Position numbers and translations under genes: made by a program
Notes under the pieces: model-generated
Seen by the model: the letters and a program-made list of their open reading frames with translations, nothing else
Databases searched by the model: none
What the model was told of the DNA's origin: nothing
In this document: piece by piece, positions 8,594-18,002 of the stretch
Numbering within the stretch: position 1 is the stretch's first letter
How the letters are laid out: each line of letters starts with the position of its first letter
Assembly: GCF_030316855.1 (NCBI RefSeq)
Contig: NZ_JASZYR010000006.1
Span: 62,001-126,000, forward strand
Source of the DNA: Variovorax sp. J22P240
Lineage (GTDB): Bacteria > Pseudomonadota > Gammaproteobacteria > Burkholderiales > Burkholderiaceae_C
Length of the DNA: 64,000 bases
Reading direction: 5' to 3'

Positions 8594-9265
8594 TCAGTTC
8601 TGCGCGAAGCAGAACAGCAGGCCGCCGCCGCCCGTCTTCTTCAGCGCATCCAGGCTGCAGCCCTGGGTGGGATGCGACGAGTTCCACGACTTCATCGGGG
8701 GGCTCTCGTTCAGGCCGATGCGGTCGTGGTGGCCCACGATGGCCGAGCCGTCGCCGCTCTTGGTCCAATTGCCGCAGGTGTTGTCCTTGCCGTCGGCGAT
8801 GGCGCGGCCATCGGGCGACGAGCCAGTCAGGATGTCGTGCTGGTTCACCGGATCGCCGCGGCCGCTGACGATGTCGCCTTTTTCGGTCAGTGCGGTCTGC
8901 TTGGTGAGGTTGTTCGTGCCGTGCAGTTCGTCGACGTTGCTCGCGATCAACTGGCCCTTGACGTTGTACCAGGGGCCGGTGCCGACACGGTCACGGGCAT
9001 TCACTGCCGGGCTGGCGCCCGCAGCGTTGGAGCTTAGGTAGGCGCGCCAGGTACGGCCGCCCGCGCCAACGCTCGCGGCCAGGCTCTGGCAATAGCGATC
9101 GGCCCCCGCCAGCCCGCCGAAGTCGGCGCCCTTGCCGGGGTTCGCGCTGGTGACGAAGAAGCCCGTCTTGTTCTGTGACGTCGCAGGCCCCGTGGTGTTG
9201 CAGGCGACCAGCAGCACGGCCGCGGCGGCGGTGGCAACGAAGTACATCGAGTGTCGGCGCTTCAT
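8594..9265 (-). CDS. Secreted lipoprotein, possibly C-type-lectin/endostatin-like fold
   Basis: 223-residue predicted lipoprotein with lipobox LLVAC near residue 22. The mature part has four further cysteines (RYCQ, NTCGNW, QGCSL, LLFCF), enough for two disulfides. The pattern FFVTSANPGKGADFGGLAGAD, RTWRAYLS and a C-terminal Gly-rich strand resembles C-type-lectin/endostatin-fold proteins of beta-proteobacteria. No enzymatic motif is visible. Its likely place is the periplasmic face or the cell surface. It is monocistronic, divergent from the DUF3460-scpA pair. The fold call is from pattern memory only; function unknown. Confidence 0.7.
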   Translation of the reverse strand: MKRRHSMYFVATAAAAVLLVACNTTGPATSQNKTGFFVTSANPGKGADFGGLAGADRYCQSLAASVGAGGRTWRAYLSSNAAGASPAVNARDRVGTGPWYNVKGQLIASNVDELHGTNNLTKQTALTEKGDIVSGRGDPVNQHDILTGSSPDGRAIADGKDNTCGNWTKSGDGSAIVGHHDRIGLNESPPMKSWNSSHPTQGCSLDALKKTGGGGLLFCFAQN

Positions 9266-9342
9266 GAGCAGTCTCCTTCGGATGGTTGGGAGCCGCCACG
9301 CTAGCGCATGCCGACAGCCGCTTCAAGGCGGATTCCACCGGG

Positions 9343-9348
9343 TAAAAT
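9343..9348 (+). promoter_or_regulatory. Possible -10 box for DUF3460-scpA
   Basis: TAAAAT, 23 bases before the DUF3460 start, in the only intergenic space upstream of this two-gene unit. No good -35 hexamer is visible at normal spacing, so support is weak. Confidence 0.3.
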
Positions 9349-9371
9349 CCCCGCCAAAGGTTCTTACTGCC

Positions 9372-9578
9372 ATGTCCATCTTCGCCCGCCCCCACTACAC
9401 GTCCGAAATCACCAACTTCATCGAACAGATGAAGGAGAAGAAGCCGACGCTGGAGGCCGAACAGCGCGCCGGCCGTGCGCTCCTGTGGGACAAGCACCTC
9501 GATCGCAGCCTGCTGACCGAGTACAGCGAAGCCAAGGTGCCGCAGCAGCCCTACGTCTACCAGACCCGCGTCAAGTAA
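9372..9578 (+). CDS. DUF3460 family small protein
   Basis: 68-residue soluble protein beginning MSIFARPHYTSEITNFIEQM and ending in PQQPYVYQTRVK, matching the small DUF3460 family, which is largely restricted to beta-proteobacteria. It is highly charged, with no membrane segment and no known activity. It is placed directly before scpA: its TAA is followed at once by the GTG of scpA. The pair is probably one transcript. The ATG at 9372 gives the family's normal length; an in-frame extension upstream runs back into the divergent gene and is not believed. Confidence 0.85.
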   Translation: MSIFARPHYTSEITNFIEQMKEKKPTLEAEQRAGRALLWDKHLDRSLLTEYSEAKVPQQPYVYQTRVK

Positions 9579-10502
9579 GTGACCATTCGGGCCGTACCGG
9601 GCTCCGGCAGCCGCCGCCAGGGCGATGGCGCCGCGACGGACGACAGCAGCCGTTCCACGCAGGACGAGGTCATCGCCGACGACAGCGTGGCCCTGGCCAC
9701 CGGCATGCCCGACGTGATCGACCAGGTCGCGCTCGCCCGGCTCTACGGCGAGCCGTTGTTCGCGCTGCCGAACGATCTGTACATCCCGCCCGAAGCGCTC
9801 CAGGTGTTCCTGGAGGCCTTCGAAGGCCCGCTGGACCTGCTCCTGTACCTGATCCGCAAGCAGAACTTCAACATCCTCGACATCCCGATGGCAGGACTGA
9901 CGCGGCAGTACCTCAGCTACGTCGACGAGATCCGCCAGACCAACCTCGAACTCGCGGCCGAATACCTGCTGATGGCCGCGATGCTGATCGAGATCAAGTC
10001 GCGCATGCTGCTGCCGCCCAAGAAGACGGCCGAAGGCGAGGAAGCCGAGGACCCGCGCGCCGAACTGGTCCGCCGCCTGCTCGAATACGAACAGACCAAG
10101 CTGCAGGCCGCATCGCTGAGCGCCATGCCCCAGGCTGGTCGCGACTTCTGGAAGGCGCAGGTCTACATCGAGCAATCGCTCAAGCCGCGTTTTCCGGATG
10201 TGAATGTGGTCGACCTGCGCGAAGCATGGGCGGACATCATGAAGCGCGCCAAGCTCGTGCAGCACCACAAGATCTCGCGCGAGGAACTCAGCGTGCGCGA
10301 GCACATGAGCATCGTGCTGCGCCACCTGCAGGGGCGCCAGTTCGTGGAGTTCGAAAAGCTCTTCGACGTGACGCGGGGCACGCCGGTGCTGATCGTCACG
10401 TTCATCGCGATGCTCGAACTGGCGAAAGAGACGCTGATCGACATCACCCAGGCCGAGGCGTTCGCGCCGATCTACGTGCGGCTGGCCTACTCGCCGGCCT
10501 GA
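9579..10502 (+). CDS. scpA: Segregation and condensation protein A (ScpA)
   Basis: Kleisin subunit of the SMC-ScpAB condensin that compacts and segregates chromosomes. The core begins at about residue 70 (LEAFEGPLDLLLYLIRKQNF, the SMC-binding helix), continues through AAEYLLMAAMLIEIKSRMLLP, and ends with the winged-helix region near the C-terminus. The 307-residue frame from GTG 9579 carries a polar N-terminal tail of about 60 residues not needed for the fold. ATG 9705 (MPDVIDQVALARLYG) is an alternative start. No scpB is adjacent. It converges on gpsA with a 19-base gap. Confidence 0.93.
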   Translation: MTIRAVPGSGSRRQGDGAATDDSSRSTQDEVIADDSVALATGMPDVIDQVALARLYGEPLFALPNDLYIPPEALQVFLEAFEGPLDLLLYLIRKQNFNILDIPMAGLTRQYLSYVDEIRQTNLELAAEYLLMAAMLIEIKSRMLLPPKKTAEGEEAEDPRAELVRRLLEYEQTKLQAASLSAMPQAGRDFWKAQVYIEQSLKPRFPDVNVVDLREAWADIMKRAKLVQHHKISREELSVREHMSIVLRHLQGRQFVEFEKLFDVTRGTPVLIVTFIAMLELAKETLIDITQAEAFAPIYVRLAYSPA

Positions 10503-10521
10503 GCCCCACGCCGGAGCCGCT

Positions 10522-11523
10522 TCAGGCGGATTCGACGCCGGGCTCGCGGCCCATCAGCTCCGCGACTGCTTCCGCTGGCCGCACGCGCCCATCGAGCAGC
10601 GCCACGACGCTCGACGCAATGGGCATCTCGACGCCCAGATGCCGCGCGCGCTGCACGACCGTGCGAGCGCAATAGACGCCTTCGGCCACGTGGCCCAGCG
10701 AGTTCACCGCCTGCTCCAGCGTGAGGCCCTGGGCCAGCAGCAAACCGACCTTGCGGTTGCGGGAGAGGTCCCCCGTCGCCGTGAGGACGAGGTCGCCCAA
10801 ACCGGACAGGCCCATGAAGGTGTCGGGCCGCGCGCCGAGCGCTGCGCCGAAGCGCGTCATTTCAGCGAGGCCGCGCGTGATCAGCGCAGCACGCGCGTTG
10901 AGACCGAGGGACAGCCCGTCCGCGAGGCCGGTCGCGATGGCCAGGACGTTCTTGACCGCGCCACCGATCTCCACGCCGACGATGTCTTCGTTGGCGTAGA
11001 CGCGCAGTGCGGGGCCATGAAAGGCACCGACCAACGCATCGCGCACCGAAACATGCGAACTCGCCGCGACCAGCGCCGTCGGCCGGCCCTGCGCGACTTC
11101 CAGTGCAAAGCTCGGCCCACTCAGCACGCCGGCGAGCAACCTTGGCGCAACGCGCGCCTGGATTTCGTGAGCAAGCAGGCCTTCCTCGCCCGAATCGGCA
11201 ATGGCAGGCTCGACCCCTTTGGACAGCCAGGCAACCGGGCAGGCCACGTCGCGCAGCTTGCCGAGTTGCTCCCGCAAGGCAGCCATCGGCGTCGCGACGA
11301 TCACGAGATCGGCGTGCGCCACCGCGGCGAGCGCATCGCCTGCCAGGAGATCCAGCGAGGGAGGAAGCGCGACGCCGGGCAGGTAGCGCGCGTTTTCACG
11401 CGCTGCCGACATGGCTCGGATCTGGGCCGCGTCACGGCCCCACAGGGTGACCGTGTGCCGGGCCGCCGCATTGACCGCTAGCGCCGTGCCCCATGCACCG
11501 GCGCCGAGCACGCAGATTCTCAT
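10522..11523 (-). CDS. gpsA: Glycerol-3-phosphate dehydrogenase [NAD(P)+]
   Basis: Makes sn-glycerol-3-phosphate from dihydroxyacetone phosphate for phospholipid synthesis; cytoplasmic. 333 residues, the family size. The Rossmann motif [13 protein letters not shown] is at the N-terminus. The catalytic-lysine segment [16 protein letters not shown] is mid-protein, and [13 protein letters not shown] lies toward the C-terminus. Last gene of a minus-strand run rhodanese-grxC-secB-gpsA, the same order as yibN-grxC-secB-gpsA of enteric bacteria. 19 bases separate it from secB. Confidence 0.97.
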   Translation of the reverse strand: MRICVLGAGAWGTALAVNAAARHTVTLWGRDAAQIRAMSAARENARYLPGVALPPSLDLLAGDALAAVAHADLVIVATPMAALREQLGKLRDVACPVAWLSKGVEPAIADSGEEGLLAHEIQARVAPRLLAGVLSGPSFALEVAQGRPTALVAASSHVSVRDALVGAFHGPALRVYANEDIVGVEIGGAVKNVLAIATGLADGLSLGLNARAALITRGLAEMTRFGAALGARPDTFMGLSGLGDLVLTATGDLSRNRKVGLLLAQGLTLEQAVNSLGHVAEGVYCARTVVQRARHLGVEMPIASSVVALLDGRVRPAEAVAELMGREPGVESA

Positions 11524-11542
11524 CGGTGCGTGCGCTGGCGGA

Positions 11543-12007
11543 TTACTGCGTGATGATCGGCGAGGTCTGCGCCGCGGCTTGCGCCTGCTGCTGCTCGAAC
11601 ATCGCCTGGAAGTTGATTTCGGCCAGGTGCACCGGCGGGAAGCCGCCGCGCTGAATCACGTCAGCCACGTTGCCGCGCAGGTAGGGGTAGACGATCTGCG
11701 GGCAGGCGATGCCAAGGATCGGGCCCATCTGGTCTTCGGGCAGGTTGCGGATCTCGAAGATGCCGGCTTGCTTGGCCTCGACCAGGAACACCGTCTTGTC
11801 CTGGATCTTGGTCTGCACGGTGGCCGACACGGTGATCTCGAAGATGCCGTCGGTCACGGGCTGGGCGTCGACGCCGAGCTGGATATCGACGGTGGGCTGT
11901 TCCTGCTCGAGCAGGATGGCCGGGGAATTCGGCTGTTCGAGCGACAGGTCTTTCAGGTAGACGCGCTGGATCTGGAACACGGGATCTTGGGCTTGCTGGT
12001 CGGCCAT
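11543..12007 (-). CDS. secB: Protein-export chaperone SecB
   Basis: Tetrameric cytosolic chaperone that keeps preproteins unfolded and delivers them to SecA. 154 residues from ATG 12007 ([20 protein letters not shown]). Family features are the N-terminal beta-strand, the proline-rich [33 protein letters not shown] block and an acidic/polar tail. A longer frame begins 48 codons upstream, but that segment is out of family and overlaps the grxC end. It sits between grxC and gpsA as in enterics, linking export with disulfide control and lipid precursor supply. Confidence 0.96.
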   Translation of the reverse strand: MADQQAQDPVFQIQRVYLKDLSLEQPNSPAILLEQEQPTVDIQLGVDAQPVTDGIFEITVSATVQTKIQDKTVFLVEAKQAGIFEIRNLPEDQMGPILGIACPQIVYPYLRGNVADVIQRGGFPPVHLAEINFQAMFEQQQAQAAAQTSPIITQ

Positions 12008-12101
12008 GCTGAACTTTCGAGTGTCAAAACAATGCCCGCCCGGGGATATCCCAGAGCGGGCTTCTGGAGGTAGCCGGGGATTATCGCCCGACGAAAGGAA
12101 G

Positions 12102-12362
12102 TCAGACGCTCTGCAGCAGCGGCACCAGCCCGCCGCGTCCGTCCAGCGCAATCAGGTCATCGCAACCGCCGACGTGGGTGTCGCCGATGAATATCTGCGG
12201 CACGGTGCGCCGCTGGGTGATGTCCATCATCGTGGCACGCGCCTGCGGGTCGCTGTCGATGCGGATCTCTTCGATCTGCTCCACGCCCTTGGACTTGAGG
12301 ATTTGCTTCGCGCGAATGCAGTAAGGGCAGACGGCGGTGGTGTACATCTTGACAGCTTGCAT
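12102..12362 (-). CDS. grxC: Glutaredoxin 3
   Basis: Small dithiol glutaredoxin, 86 residues, that reduces protein disulfides and glutathionylated proteins with glutathione. The CPYC active site lies in [14 protein letters not shown] near residue 11. The cis-Pro loop [16 protein letters not shown] and GGCDDL glutathione-binding motifs follow. It starts 20 bases after the rhodanese gene on the same strand and 94 bases before secB, part of the conserved yibN-grxC-secB-gpsA order. Confidence 0.96.
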   Translation of the reverse strand: MQAVKMYTTAVCPYCIRAKQILKSKGVEQIEEIRIDSDPQARATMMDITQRRTVPQIFIGDTHVGGCDDLIALDGRGGLVPLLQSV

Positions 12363-12382
12363 CAGGGGTATCTCGGGGAAGT

Positions 12383-12790
12383 TCAGGCCTTTTCAACCGG
12401 CAGGTTAGCGTCTTTCCAGGACTTGAGTCCGCCGGCGACGGCTTGGGCTTGTTCGTACCCCAGCTTCTTGGCGGTCGCCACGGCGCGCTGGGCACGGGCG
12501 CCGGTGGCACATACAAGCAACAGGGGCAACGACTTGTTCTTGACCGTGGCGGCAAGCTTTTGCTCGAGCTGGTTGAGCGGCACGTTCTTCGCTCCGGTGA
12601 CGTGGCCTGAGGCAAACTCCTCGGGTTCGCGCACATCGACCACCACCGCGCGCTCGCGGTTGATGAGTTGCACCGCGCCCTGCGCCGTGAGCGATCCGGC
12701 GTTTGCGCCGCGCACCATCGGCCATGCCAGCATGCCGCCGGAGCTGAGTGCAATCAGGATCAGCATCCAGTTGTCGATGATGAATTTCAC
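12383..12790 (-). CDS. Membrane-anchored rhodanese-like protein (YibN type)
   Basis: 135-residue protein with one N-terminal transmembrane helix (about residues 7-25) and a single rhodanese domain. The active-site loop LLLVCATGARAQRA carries the catalytic Cys. The domain also has VVDVREPEEFASGHVTGAKN. It begins with GTG 12790, preceded by AAGGA at good spacing; longer in-frame extensions run antisense into gpmA. Homologues in the same position (YibN of enterics) are bound to the inner membrane. The sulfur acceptor is unknown. Divergent from gpmA. Confidence 0.88.
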   Translation of the reverse strand: MKFIIDNWMLILIALSSGGMLAWPMVRGANAGSLTAQGAVQLINRERAVVVDVREPEEFASGHVTGAKNVPLNQLEQKLAATVKNKSLPLLLVCATGARAQRAVATAKKLGYEQAQAVAGGLKSWKDANLPVEKA

Positions 12791-12798
12791 GGTATTCC

Positions 12799-12826
12799 TT
12801 GAGTGGCAAACCTCGGATTTTAGAAT
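12799..12826 (+). promoter_or_regulatory. Candidate sigma-70 promoter of gpmA
   Basis: TTGAGT, 16 bases, then TAGAAT, about 37 bases before the gpmA ATG. It lies in the 72-base gap between the divergent rhodanese and gpmA genes. Two mismatches in the -35 hexamer and one in the -10. Confidence 0.45.
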
Positions 12827-12862
12827 GTCGGGTTTACGCACGCGTTCCCAAAGGCCTCTCCC

Positions 12863-13606
12863 ATGCACAAACTGGTACTGATCCGCCACGGCGAATCGAC
12901 CTGGAATCTCGAAAACCGCTTCACCGGCTGGACCGATGTCGACCTGACGTCGACCGGTATCGAACAGGCCAAGCAGGCTGGCCGACTCCTGAAGGCCGAG
13001 GGTTACGACTTCGACGTCGCCTATACCAGCGTGCTGAAGCGCGCCACCCGAACCCTCTGGCACACGCTCGACGAACTCGACCGCACCTGGCTGCCGGTGG
13101 TGCATTCCTGGCGCCTGAACGAACGCCACTACGGCGGGCTGCAGGGCCTCAACAAGGCCGAGACCGCCAAGAAATACGGCGACGAGCAGGTTCTGGTCTG
13201 GCGCCGCAGCTACAACACGCCACCGCCGCCGCTGGAAGCCAACGACCCGCGCAGCGAACGCAGCGACGTGCGCTACGCCAAGCTGGCGCCCGAGCAGGTG
13301 CCGTTGACCGAGTGCCTCAAGGACACAGTGGCACGCGTCTTGCCTTTCTGGAACGAATCCATGGCGCCCGCCATCCGCGCCGGGCGCCGCCTGGTGGTCG
13401 CGGCGCACGGCAATTCGATCCGCGCCCTCGTGAAATACCTCGACGGCATCTCCGACGATGCAATCGTGGGTCTCAACATCCCCAACGGGATTCCGCTGGT
13501 CTACGAACTGGACGACGACCTCAAGCCGTTGCGCCACTACTACCTCGGCGATGCCGACGCGGCCGAGAAAGCCGCAGCCGCGGTGGCTGCACAAGGCAAG
13601 GGTTAA
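12863..13606 (+). CDS. gpmA: 2,3-bisphosphoglycerate-dependent phosphoglycerate mutase
   Basis: Interconverts 3- and 2-phosphoglycerate in glycolysis and gluconeogenesis through a phospho-histidine. 247 residues. The phosphohistidine motif [20 protein letters not shown] is at the N-terminus. The second catalytic segment is [20 protein letters not shown], and [18 protein letters not shown] is near the C-terminus. Family length is about 250. Divergent from the rhodanese-grxC-secB-gpsA operon, followed after 99 bases by ctpA. Confidence 0.97.
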   Translation: MHKLVLIRHGESTWNLENRFTGWTDVDLTSTGIEQAKQAGRLLKAEGYDFDVAYTSVLKRATRTLWHTLDELDRTWLPVVHSWRLNERHYGGLQGLNKAETAKKYGDEQVLVWRRSYNTPPPPLEANDPRSERSDVRYAKLAPEQVPLTECLKDTVARVLPFWNESMAPAIRAGRRLVVAAHGNSIRALVKYLDGISDDAIVGLNIPNGIPLVYELDDDLKPLRHYYLGDADAAEKAAAAVAAQGKG

Positions 13607-13705
13607 CGAAAGTCTGACCTTCGTCTGCGGATTCGCGGAACCACGGCAGACAACTTGCTTCCAAGCCCTGTATATTGGATTGACAGGCGACAAGGACACT
13701 TACAC

Positions 13706-15148
13706 ATGGGCCAGAAATTGAAGATCACCGGCTGGGTTGCCGCGGGCGCCTTTGCCGGCGCACTCACCACCGTCTCGTTGCAAACTGTTGCACGAGGCTC
13801 TCTGGCTCCCCTGCCGCTCGAAGAACTGCAGCAGCTTGCTGCGGTTTTTGGCATGGTCAAAAGCGACTACGTCGAACCGGTCGACGAGAAAAAGCTGATT
13901 TCCGATGCCATCTCCGGCATGGTGGCCGGCCTCGATCCGCACTCGCAGTACTTCGACAAGAAGTCGTTCAAGGAATTTCGCGAAGGCACCACCGGACGCT
14001 TCGTCGGCGTGGGCATCGAGATCTCGCAGGAAGACGGCCTGATCAAGGTGGTCTCCCCGATCGAGGGTTCCCCGGCCTTCCGTGCCGGCCTCAAGCCGAA
14101 CGACCTGATCACCAAGATCGACGACACCGCCGTGCGCGGCCTGACGCTCAATGAAGCCGTCAAGCGCATGCGGGGCGAAGCCAATACCAAGGTGCTGCTC
14201 ACGATCTACCGCAAGGATGAGAACCGCACCTTCCCCGTGACCATCACGCGCGAGGAAATCCGCACGCAATCGGTTCGCGGCAAGATCATGGAGCCGGGCT
14301 ACGGCTGGATTCGCCTGTCGCAGTTCCAGGAACGCACTGTCGATGACTTCGTCAAGAAGGTCGAGGAGCTCTACAAGCAGGAACCCAACTTGAAGGGTCT
14401 GGTGCTCGACCTGCGTAACGATCCGGGCGGCCTGCTCGACGCCGCCGTGGCGATCTCTGCGGCATTCCTGCCGGAAAACGTCACGGTGGTCTCGACCGAT
14501 GGCCAGTTGGCCGAAAGCAAGTCTGTCTACAAGGCGGCGCCGGAGTTCTACCAGCGCCGTGCCGGCAGCGACCCGCTGCGTGGCCTGCCGGCTGCGCTCA
14601 AGACCGTGCCGCTGGTGGTGCTCGTCAATGAAGGCTCCGCCTCTGCCAGCGAAATCGTCGCCGGCGCGTTGCAGGACCACAAGCGCGCGACCGTGATGGG
14701 CAGCCAGACCTTCGGCAAGGGTTCGGTGCAAACCGTGCGCCCGCTCGGTCCGGATACCGGGCTCAAGATCACGACGGCGCGCTACTACACGCCCAGCGGC
14801 ACTTCGATCCAGGCCAAGGGGATCGTTCCGAACGTGCTGGTCGACGAAAGCGCCGAAGGCAGCCCCTTCGCCGCGCTGCGCATGCGCGAAGCCGACCTCG
14901 AGAAGCATCTCGCCAGCGGCCAGGGCCCGGAAAACAAGGACCCTGAACGCGAAAAGGCACGCGACGAGGCTCGCAAGCGCCTCGAGGAAGAAGCCAAGAA
15001 GCCGCCGCAGGACCGAAAGGTGCCTGAATTCGGCACGCCGCAGGACTTCCCGCTGATGCAAGCGTTCAACCGCCTCAAAGGCCAGCCCGTGCTCGTCAGC
15101 AAGACGCAAGTGATCGTGGACAACAAGGAAGAAAAGAAAGAAAACTGA
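13706..15148 (+). CDS. ctpA: Carboxyl-terminal processing protease (S41 family)
   Basis: Periplasmic serine protease that trims or degrades envelope proteins. 480 residues from ATG 13706. An uncleaved or signal-type N-terminal helix spans 8-25. The PDZ domain is at about 98-185 (PIEGSPAFRAGLKPNDLITK). The S41 core has the Ser-Lys dyad at about Ser313 (NEGSASASEI) and Lys338 (TFGKGSVQ). The C-terminal part is strongly charged (EKARDEARKRLEEEAKK). A frame 17 codons longer exists but does not start with a signal helix. A following thiF/moeB gene 50 bases away is probably co-transcribed. Confidence 0.95.
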   Translation: MGQKLKITGWVAAGAFAGALTTVSLQTVARGSLAPLPLEELQQLAAVFGMVKSDYVEPVDEKKLISDAISGMVAGLDPHSQYFDKKSFKEFREGTTGRFVGVGIEISQEDGLIKVVSPIEGSPAFRAGLKPNDLITKIDDTAVRGLTLNEAVKRMRGEANTKVLLTIYRKDENRTFPVTITREEIRTQSVRGKIMEPGYGWIRLSQFQERTVDDFVKKVEELYKQEPNLKGLVLDLRNDPGGLLDAAVAISAAFLPENVTVVSTDGQLAESKSVYKAAPEFYQRRAGSDPLRGLPAALKTVPLVVLVNEGSASASEIVAGALQDHKRATVMGSQTFGKGSVQTVRPLGPDTGLKITTARYYTPSGTSIQAKGIVPNVLVDESAEGSPFAALRMREADLEKHLASGQGPENKDPEREKARDEARKRLEEEAKKPPQDRKVPEFGTPQDFPLMQAFNRLKGQPVLVSKTQVIVDNKEEKKEN

Positions 15149-15198
15149 TCCTGGGTGGCTCCCGTGAGTGAGCCAACACCCTGCGATCCGCGCGGCGC

Positions 15199-15957
15199 AT
15201 GGAAGACCAAGACCTCCTGCGCTACTCGCGCCACATCCTGCTCGAGGAATTCGGCATCGACGGCCAGGCACGCGTCAGCGCGGCTCATGCGCTGGTGATC
15301 GGAGTCGGGGGTCTGGGGTCGCCGGTCGTGCTGTATCTGGCAGCGGCCGGGGTTGGCCACATCGCCCTGGTCGATGACGACGAACTCGACCTGACCAATC
15401 TGCAGCGCCAGGTTGCGCACACCACGGCGCGCGTGGGAATGGCCAAGGTCGACTCGGCTGCAGAGGCGATGCGCGCCATCAATCCCGACATCTCGATCGA
15501 AACCCACAGACTGCGTGCCGACGACGACCTCCTTGCCCGGATGGTCGCCGCGGCGGATGTAGTGATCGATTGCAGTGACAACTTCGCCACGCGCCATGCA
15601 GTGAACCGCGCTTGCGTGACGCATGGCAAGCCGCTGGTGGCCGGCGCGGCCATTCGCTTCGATGGGCAGTTGAGCGTCTATGACACCCGCGACCCGGCTT
15701 CGCCCTGCTATGCCTGCCTATTCCCGCCCGACGCGGATTTCGAGGAAACCCGTTGCGCGGTACTCGGCGTGTTCGCTCCCGTCGTCGGCACCATCGGAAC
15801 CTTGCAGGCCAGCGAGGCGTTGAAGTTGCTCGCGGGCATCAGTCCCTCGCTCGCGGGAAGCCTGCTGATGTTCGACGGTCGACGCACCGCATTCGACACC
15901 CTGCGCGTCGCGCGCGATCCCGCCTGCAGCGTCTGCGGGCATCGCCCGGTCGGCTAG
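15199..15957 (+). CDS. MoeB/ThiF-type adenylyltransferase
   Basis: E1-like enzyme of 252 residues that adenylates the C-terminal glycine of a small sulfur-carrier protein (MoaD, ThiS or similar). The ATP-binding motif VIGVGGLGSPVVLYLAAAGVG is at about 33-53. DDDELDLTNLQRQ follows, then CYACLFP and CSVCGH (zinc-binding CxxC pairs) and RCAVLGVFAPVVGTIG. Whether it serves molybdopterin or thiamine cannot be settled here because no carrier gene is adjacent. Its stop overlaps the convergent asmA stop through a shared CTAG. Confidence 0.92.
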   Translation: MEDQDLLRYSRHILLEEFGIDGQARVSAAHALVIGVGGLGSPVVLYLAAAGVGHIALVDDDELDLTNLQRQVAHTTARVGMAKVDSAAEAMRAINPDISIETHRLRADDDLLARMVAAADVVIDCSDNFATRHAVNRACVTHGKPLVAGAAIRFDGQLSVYDTRDPASPCYACLFPPDADFEETRCAVLGVFAPVVGTIGTLQASEALKLLAGISPSLAGSLLMFDGRRTAFDTLRVARDPACSVCGHRPVG

Positions 15958-17996
15958 CCACCGGTCGCCGAAGATTGCCTCTTGGCCTTGGCCGCACCCG
16001 CGGCCGCGGCGCGCGAACTCGGTTGCTTCGCGTCGGCCAGCACCTCCTGGCAGTCGGCATCTTGGCCCGGGCCGGTTTCAATGGTCGCGGCCAATGCAAG
16101 CAGAGGGTTGATCAAACCCAGCGCCACAGCCGCGGCGCCGCGTGTCGCCAACGGACCGGCCTCTACGCCGGCCTTGGGCGACGCAAAGGTGCCGCGAACG
16201 ATCAGCGGTGTACGCAACGCCAGGATGCTCACGTCCTTGGGCTGCTGCCGCACGACGATGTCCATCGACTCGTTCGCCAAGTTGATCTGGCCGGTGGCGT
16301 TGAACACCGTATCGGACGTGTCGAAAACCAGGCTGCGACCGTTCATCACGCCCTTCTCGACGTCGAATGCCACGGCGGCGCAGCGCAGCGTCACGTTGTG
16401 GTCGCCTTCCAGCAGGAACTTGATGATCTCACCGCCATCGAGCCCCATGAACTCCAGCAACAGATTGCTGAACTGCCCGCGGCCGGTGATGGCCGCCACG
16501 TCGCCCGAGGCGCCGCCGAGCCAGCTCGCCACAGAGTTGCCGCGCCCCGACAGATTGATTCGCCCGTCGAGCTTGCCGAAGCTGGTCTTCAAGGTCTCGA
16601 CCTTCGGGATCAGGCGGTTGAGTTGCATGGCGCGGACGGCGAGCGATGCGCGAATATCTGCTGGATTCTGCGTGGCATCGATGCGGATCGCGCCGACCAC
16701 GCTGCCGCTGGCAATGCCGAGGTCGAGTGGGTCCAGCGTCAGGACACCGTCCTTGAGCTTTACCTGCACGCTGCCCTTGTCCAGTGGGAGTTCACGCACG
16801 TTCCGGATACGGTCCGCCGTGTACTTCACGTCGGCATTCATCGCGCGCAGGCGCTCGAAGTCGAGCGTTGCATCGGGAAGCACCTTGCGGCCAGGATCGC
16901 GCTGCGCGCGCTTGACCTGCGTGATGGTGGGCGGCGGCGCGACGCCTTCGATGGCATTCGCCGAACGACTCGTCGGCGGCAGGCCGATGAGAGGACCGAG
17001 ATCGTCCATGTCCATCACGCGCGAATGCAACGTCCCGCCAAGGTGAGGCACCTTCTGCGACTTGTCGAATTGCATGTCGCCGCCGATGTCGGAGAGGCCC
17101 AGCCGGCCCTTGAGGCCCCGCACTTCCCATAGGGAGGCCTGCTTGCGCAGGTTGCCGCTGAGGGCGTAAGGCGGTGTCTGAGGCAATGCGATGCCCAGCG
17201 CGGGATAGAGATTGCCGAGGTTCTGGCCCCTCATGTCGAACTTCGCGTCGAGACCGTCGAGACTGGCCAGTTCGGCCACCGTGCCCTCCGCCTTGAGCCG
17301 GGTGTGGCCGGCCGAGAGCTTGATTTCGATCGGAAACGGTGGCTGCCCTGCGGCATTGAGCTGCAGCACGTTGCCGGTCCGCCCTTCGGCCGTGAGCGGC
17401 TGTTGACGGTAGCGGCCCTTGATTTCGTAGCTCAGCGGCATATCGCCCCGGCTGGTGTCGAAGGTGAAATCGGCATGCAGGTCGATTTCGAGGTGCTTGG
17501 CGAGGAAATCGAGCGAGCCGTCGTCGACTTGCAGCAAGCCGATGGTCGGCACCGTGGCTTCGTCCGAGGTGTCTTTGCCCAGCGCCCAGGTGCGCCGTCC
17601 GTCCTGCTCCATCTGCAGGCCCAGCGTGGGTGAATCCAGTGCCAATCGGGGAAAGACGAGCTTGCGCGAGAGCAGTTGCCAGAAGCTGATGTCGAACTCA
17701 GCGCGCTCCGCTCGCACGAGATAGGGGTCTCGGGCCCAGGAAGGGTTGGCAAACTCGATTCCGTCGAGCTTGACTGTGGCAAGCCGCCACCCCATGTCCA
17801 CGTCCAGGTGCCGGGTAATCTCGAACTTGCGCCCGGTCTTTTCGCTCACATAACGATTGACTGGCTCGCGAAAAAGATCCCACGGGAACAGCGCAATCAC
17901 AAGCAAGAACGCGACCAGCAAGCCCAGCAAAACCGCGACCAACCTGGCCCAGACAGAGCGACGCAGCGAGGATGCAGCGGTCGCTTCCACGGTCAT
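15954..17996 (-). CDS. AsmA family envelope protein
   Basis: 680-residue AsmA-like protein. One N-terminal transmembrane helix (about residues 17-40, LVAVLLGLLVAFLLVIALFPW) is followed by a large beta-rich periplasmic region. The C-terminal AsmA domain contains DIRASLAVRAMQLNRLIP, GRINLSGRGNSVASWLGG and MDIVVRQQPKDVS. AsmA/TamB-like proteins are thought to act in outer-membrane assembly or lipid movement between membranes. The start ATG 17996 has GAAGG overlapping the stop of the 67-residue gene six bases upstream, so translation is probably coupled. It converges on the thiF/moeB gene. Confidence 0.9.
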   Translation of the reverse strand: MTVEATAASSLRRSVWARLVAVLLGLLVAFLLVIALFPWDLFREPVNRYVSEKTGRKFEITRHLDVDMGWRLATVKLDGIEFANPSWARDPYLVRAERAEFDISFWQLLSRKLVFPRLALDSPTLGLQMEQDGRRTWALGKDTSDEATVPTIGLLQVDDGSLDFLAKHLEIDLHADFTFDTSRGDMPLSYEIKGRYRQQPLTAEGRTGNVLQLNAAGQPPFPIEIKLSAGHTRLKAEGTVAELASLDGLDAKFDMRGQNLGNLYPALGIALPQTPPYALSGNLRKQASLWEVRGLKGRLGLSDIGGDMQFDKSQKVPHLGGTLHSRVMDMDDLGPLIGLPPTSRSANAIEGVAPPPTITQVKRAQRDPGRKVLPDATLDFERLRAMNADVKYTADRIRNVRELPLDKGSVQVKLKDGVLTLDPLDLGIASGSVVGAIRIDATQNPADIRASLAVRAMQLNRLIPKVETLKTSFGKLDGRINLSGRGNSVASWLGGASGDVAAITGRGQFSNLLLEFMGLDGGEIIKFLLEGDHNVTLRCAAVAFDVEKGVMNGRSLVFDTSDTVFNATGQINLANESMDIVVRQQPKDVSILALRTPLIVRGTFASPKAGVEAGPLATRGAAAVALGLINPLLALAATIETGPGQDADCQEVLADAKQPSSRAAAAGAAKAKRQSSATGG

Positions 17997-18002
17997 GAAC
18001 CT

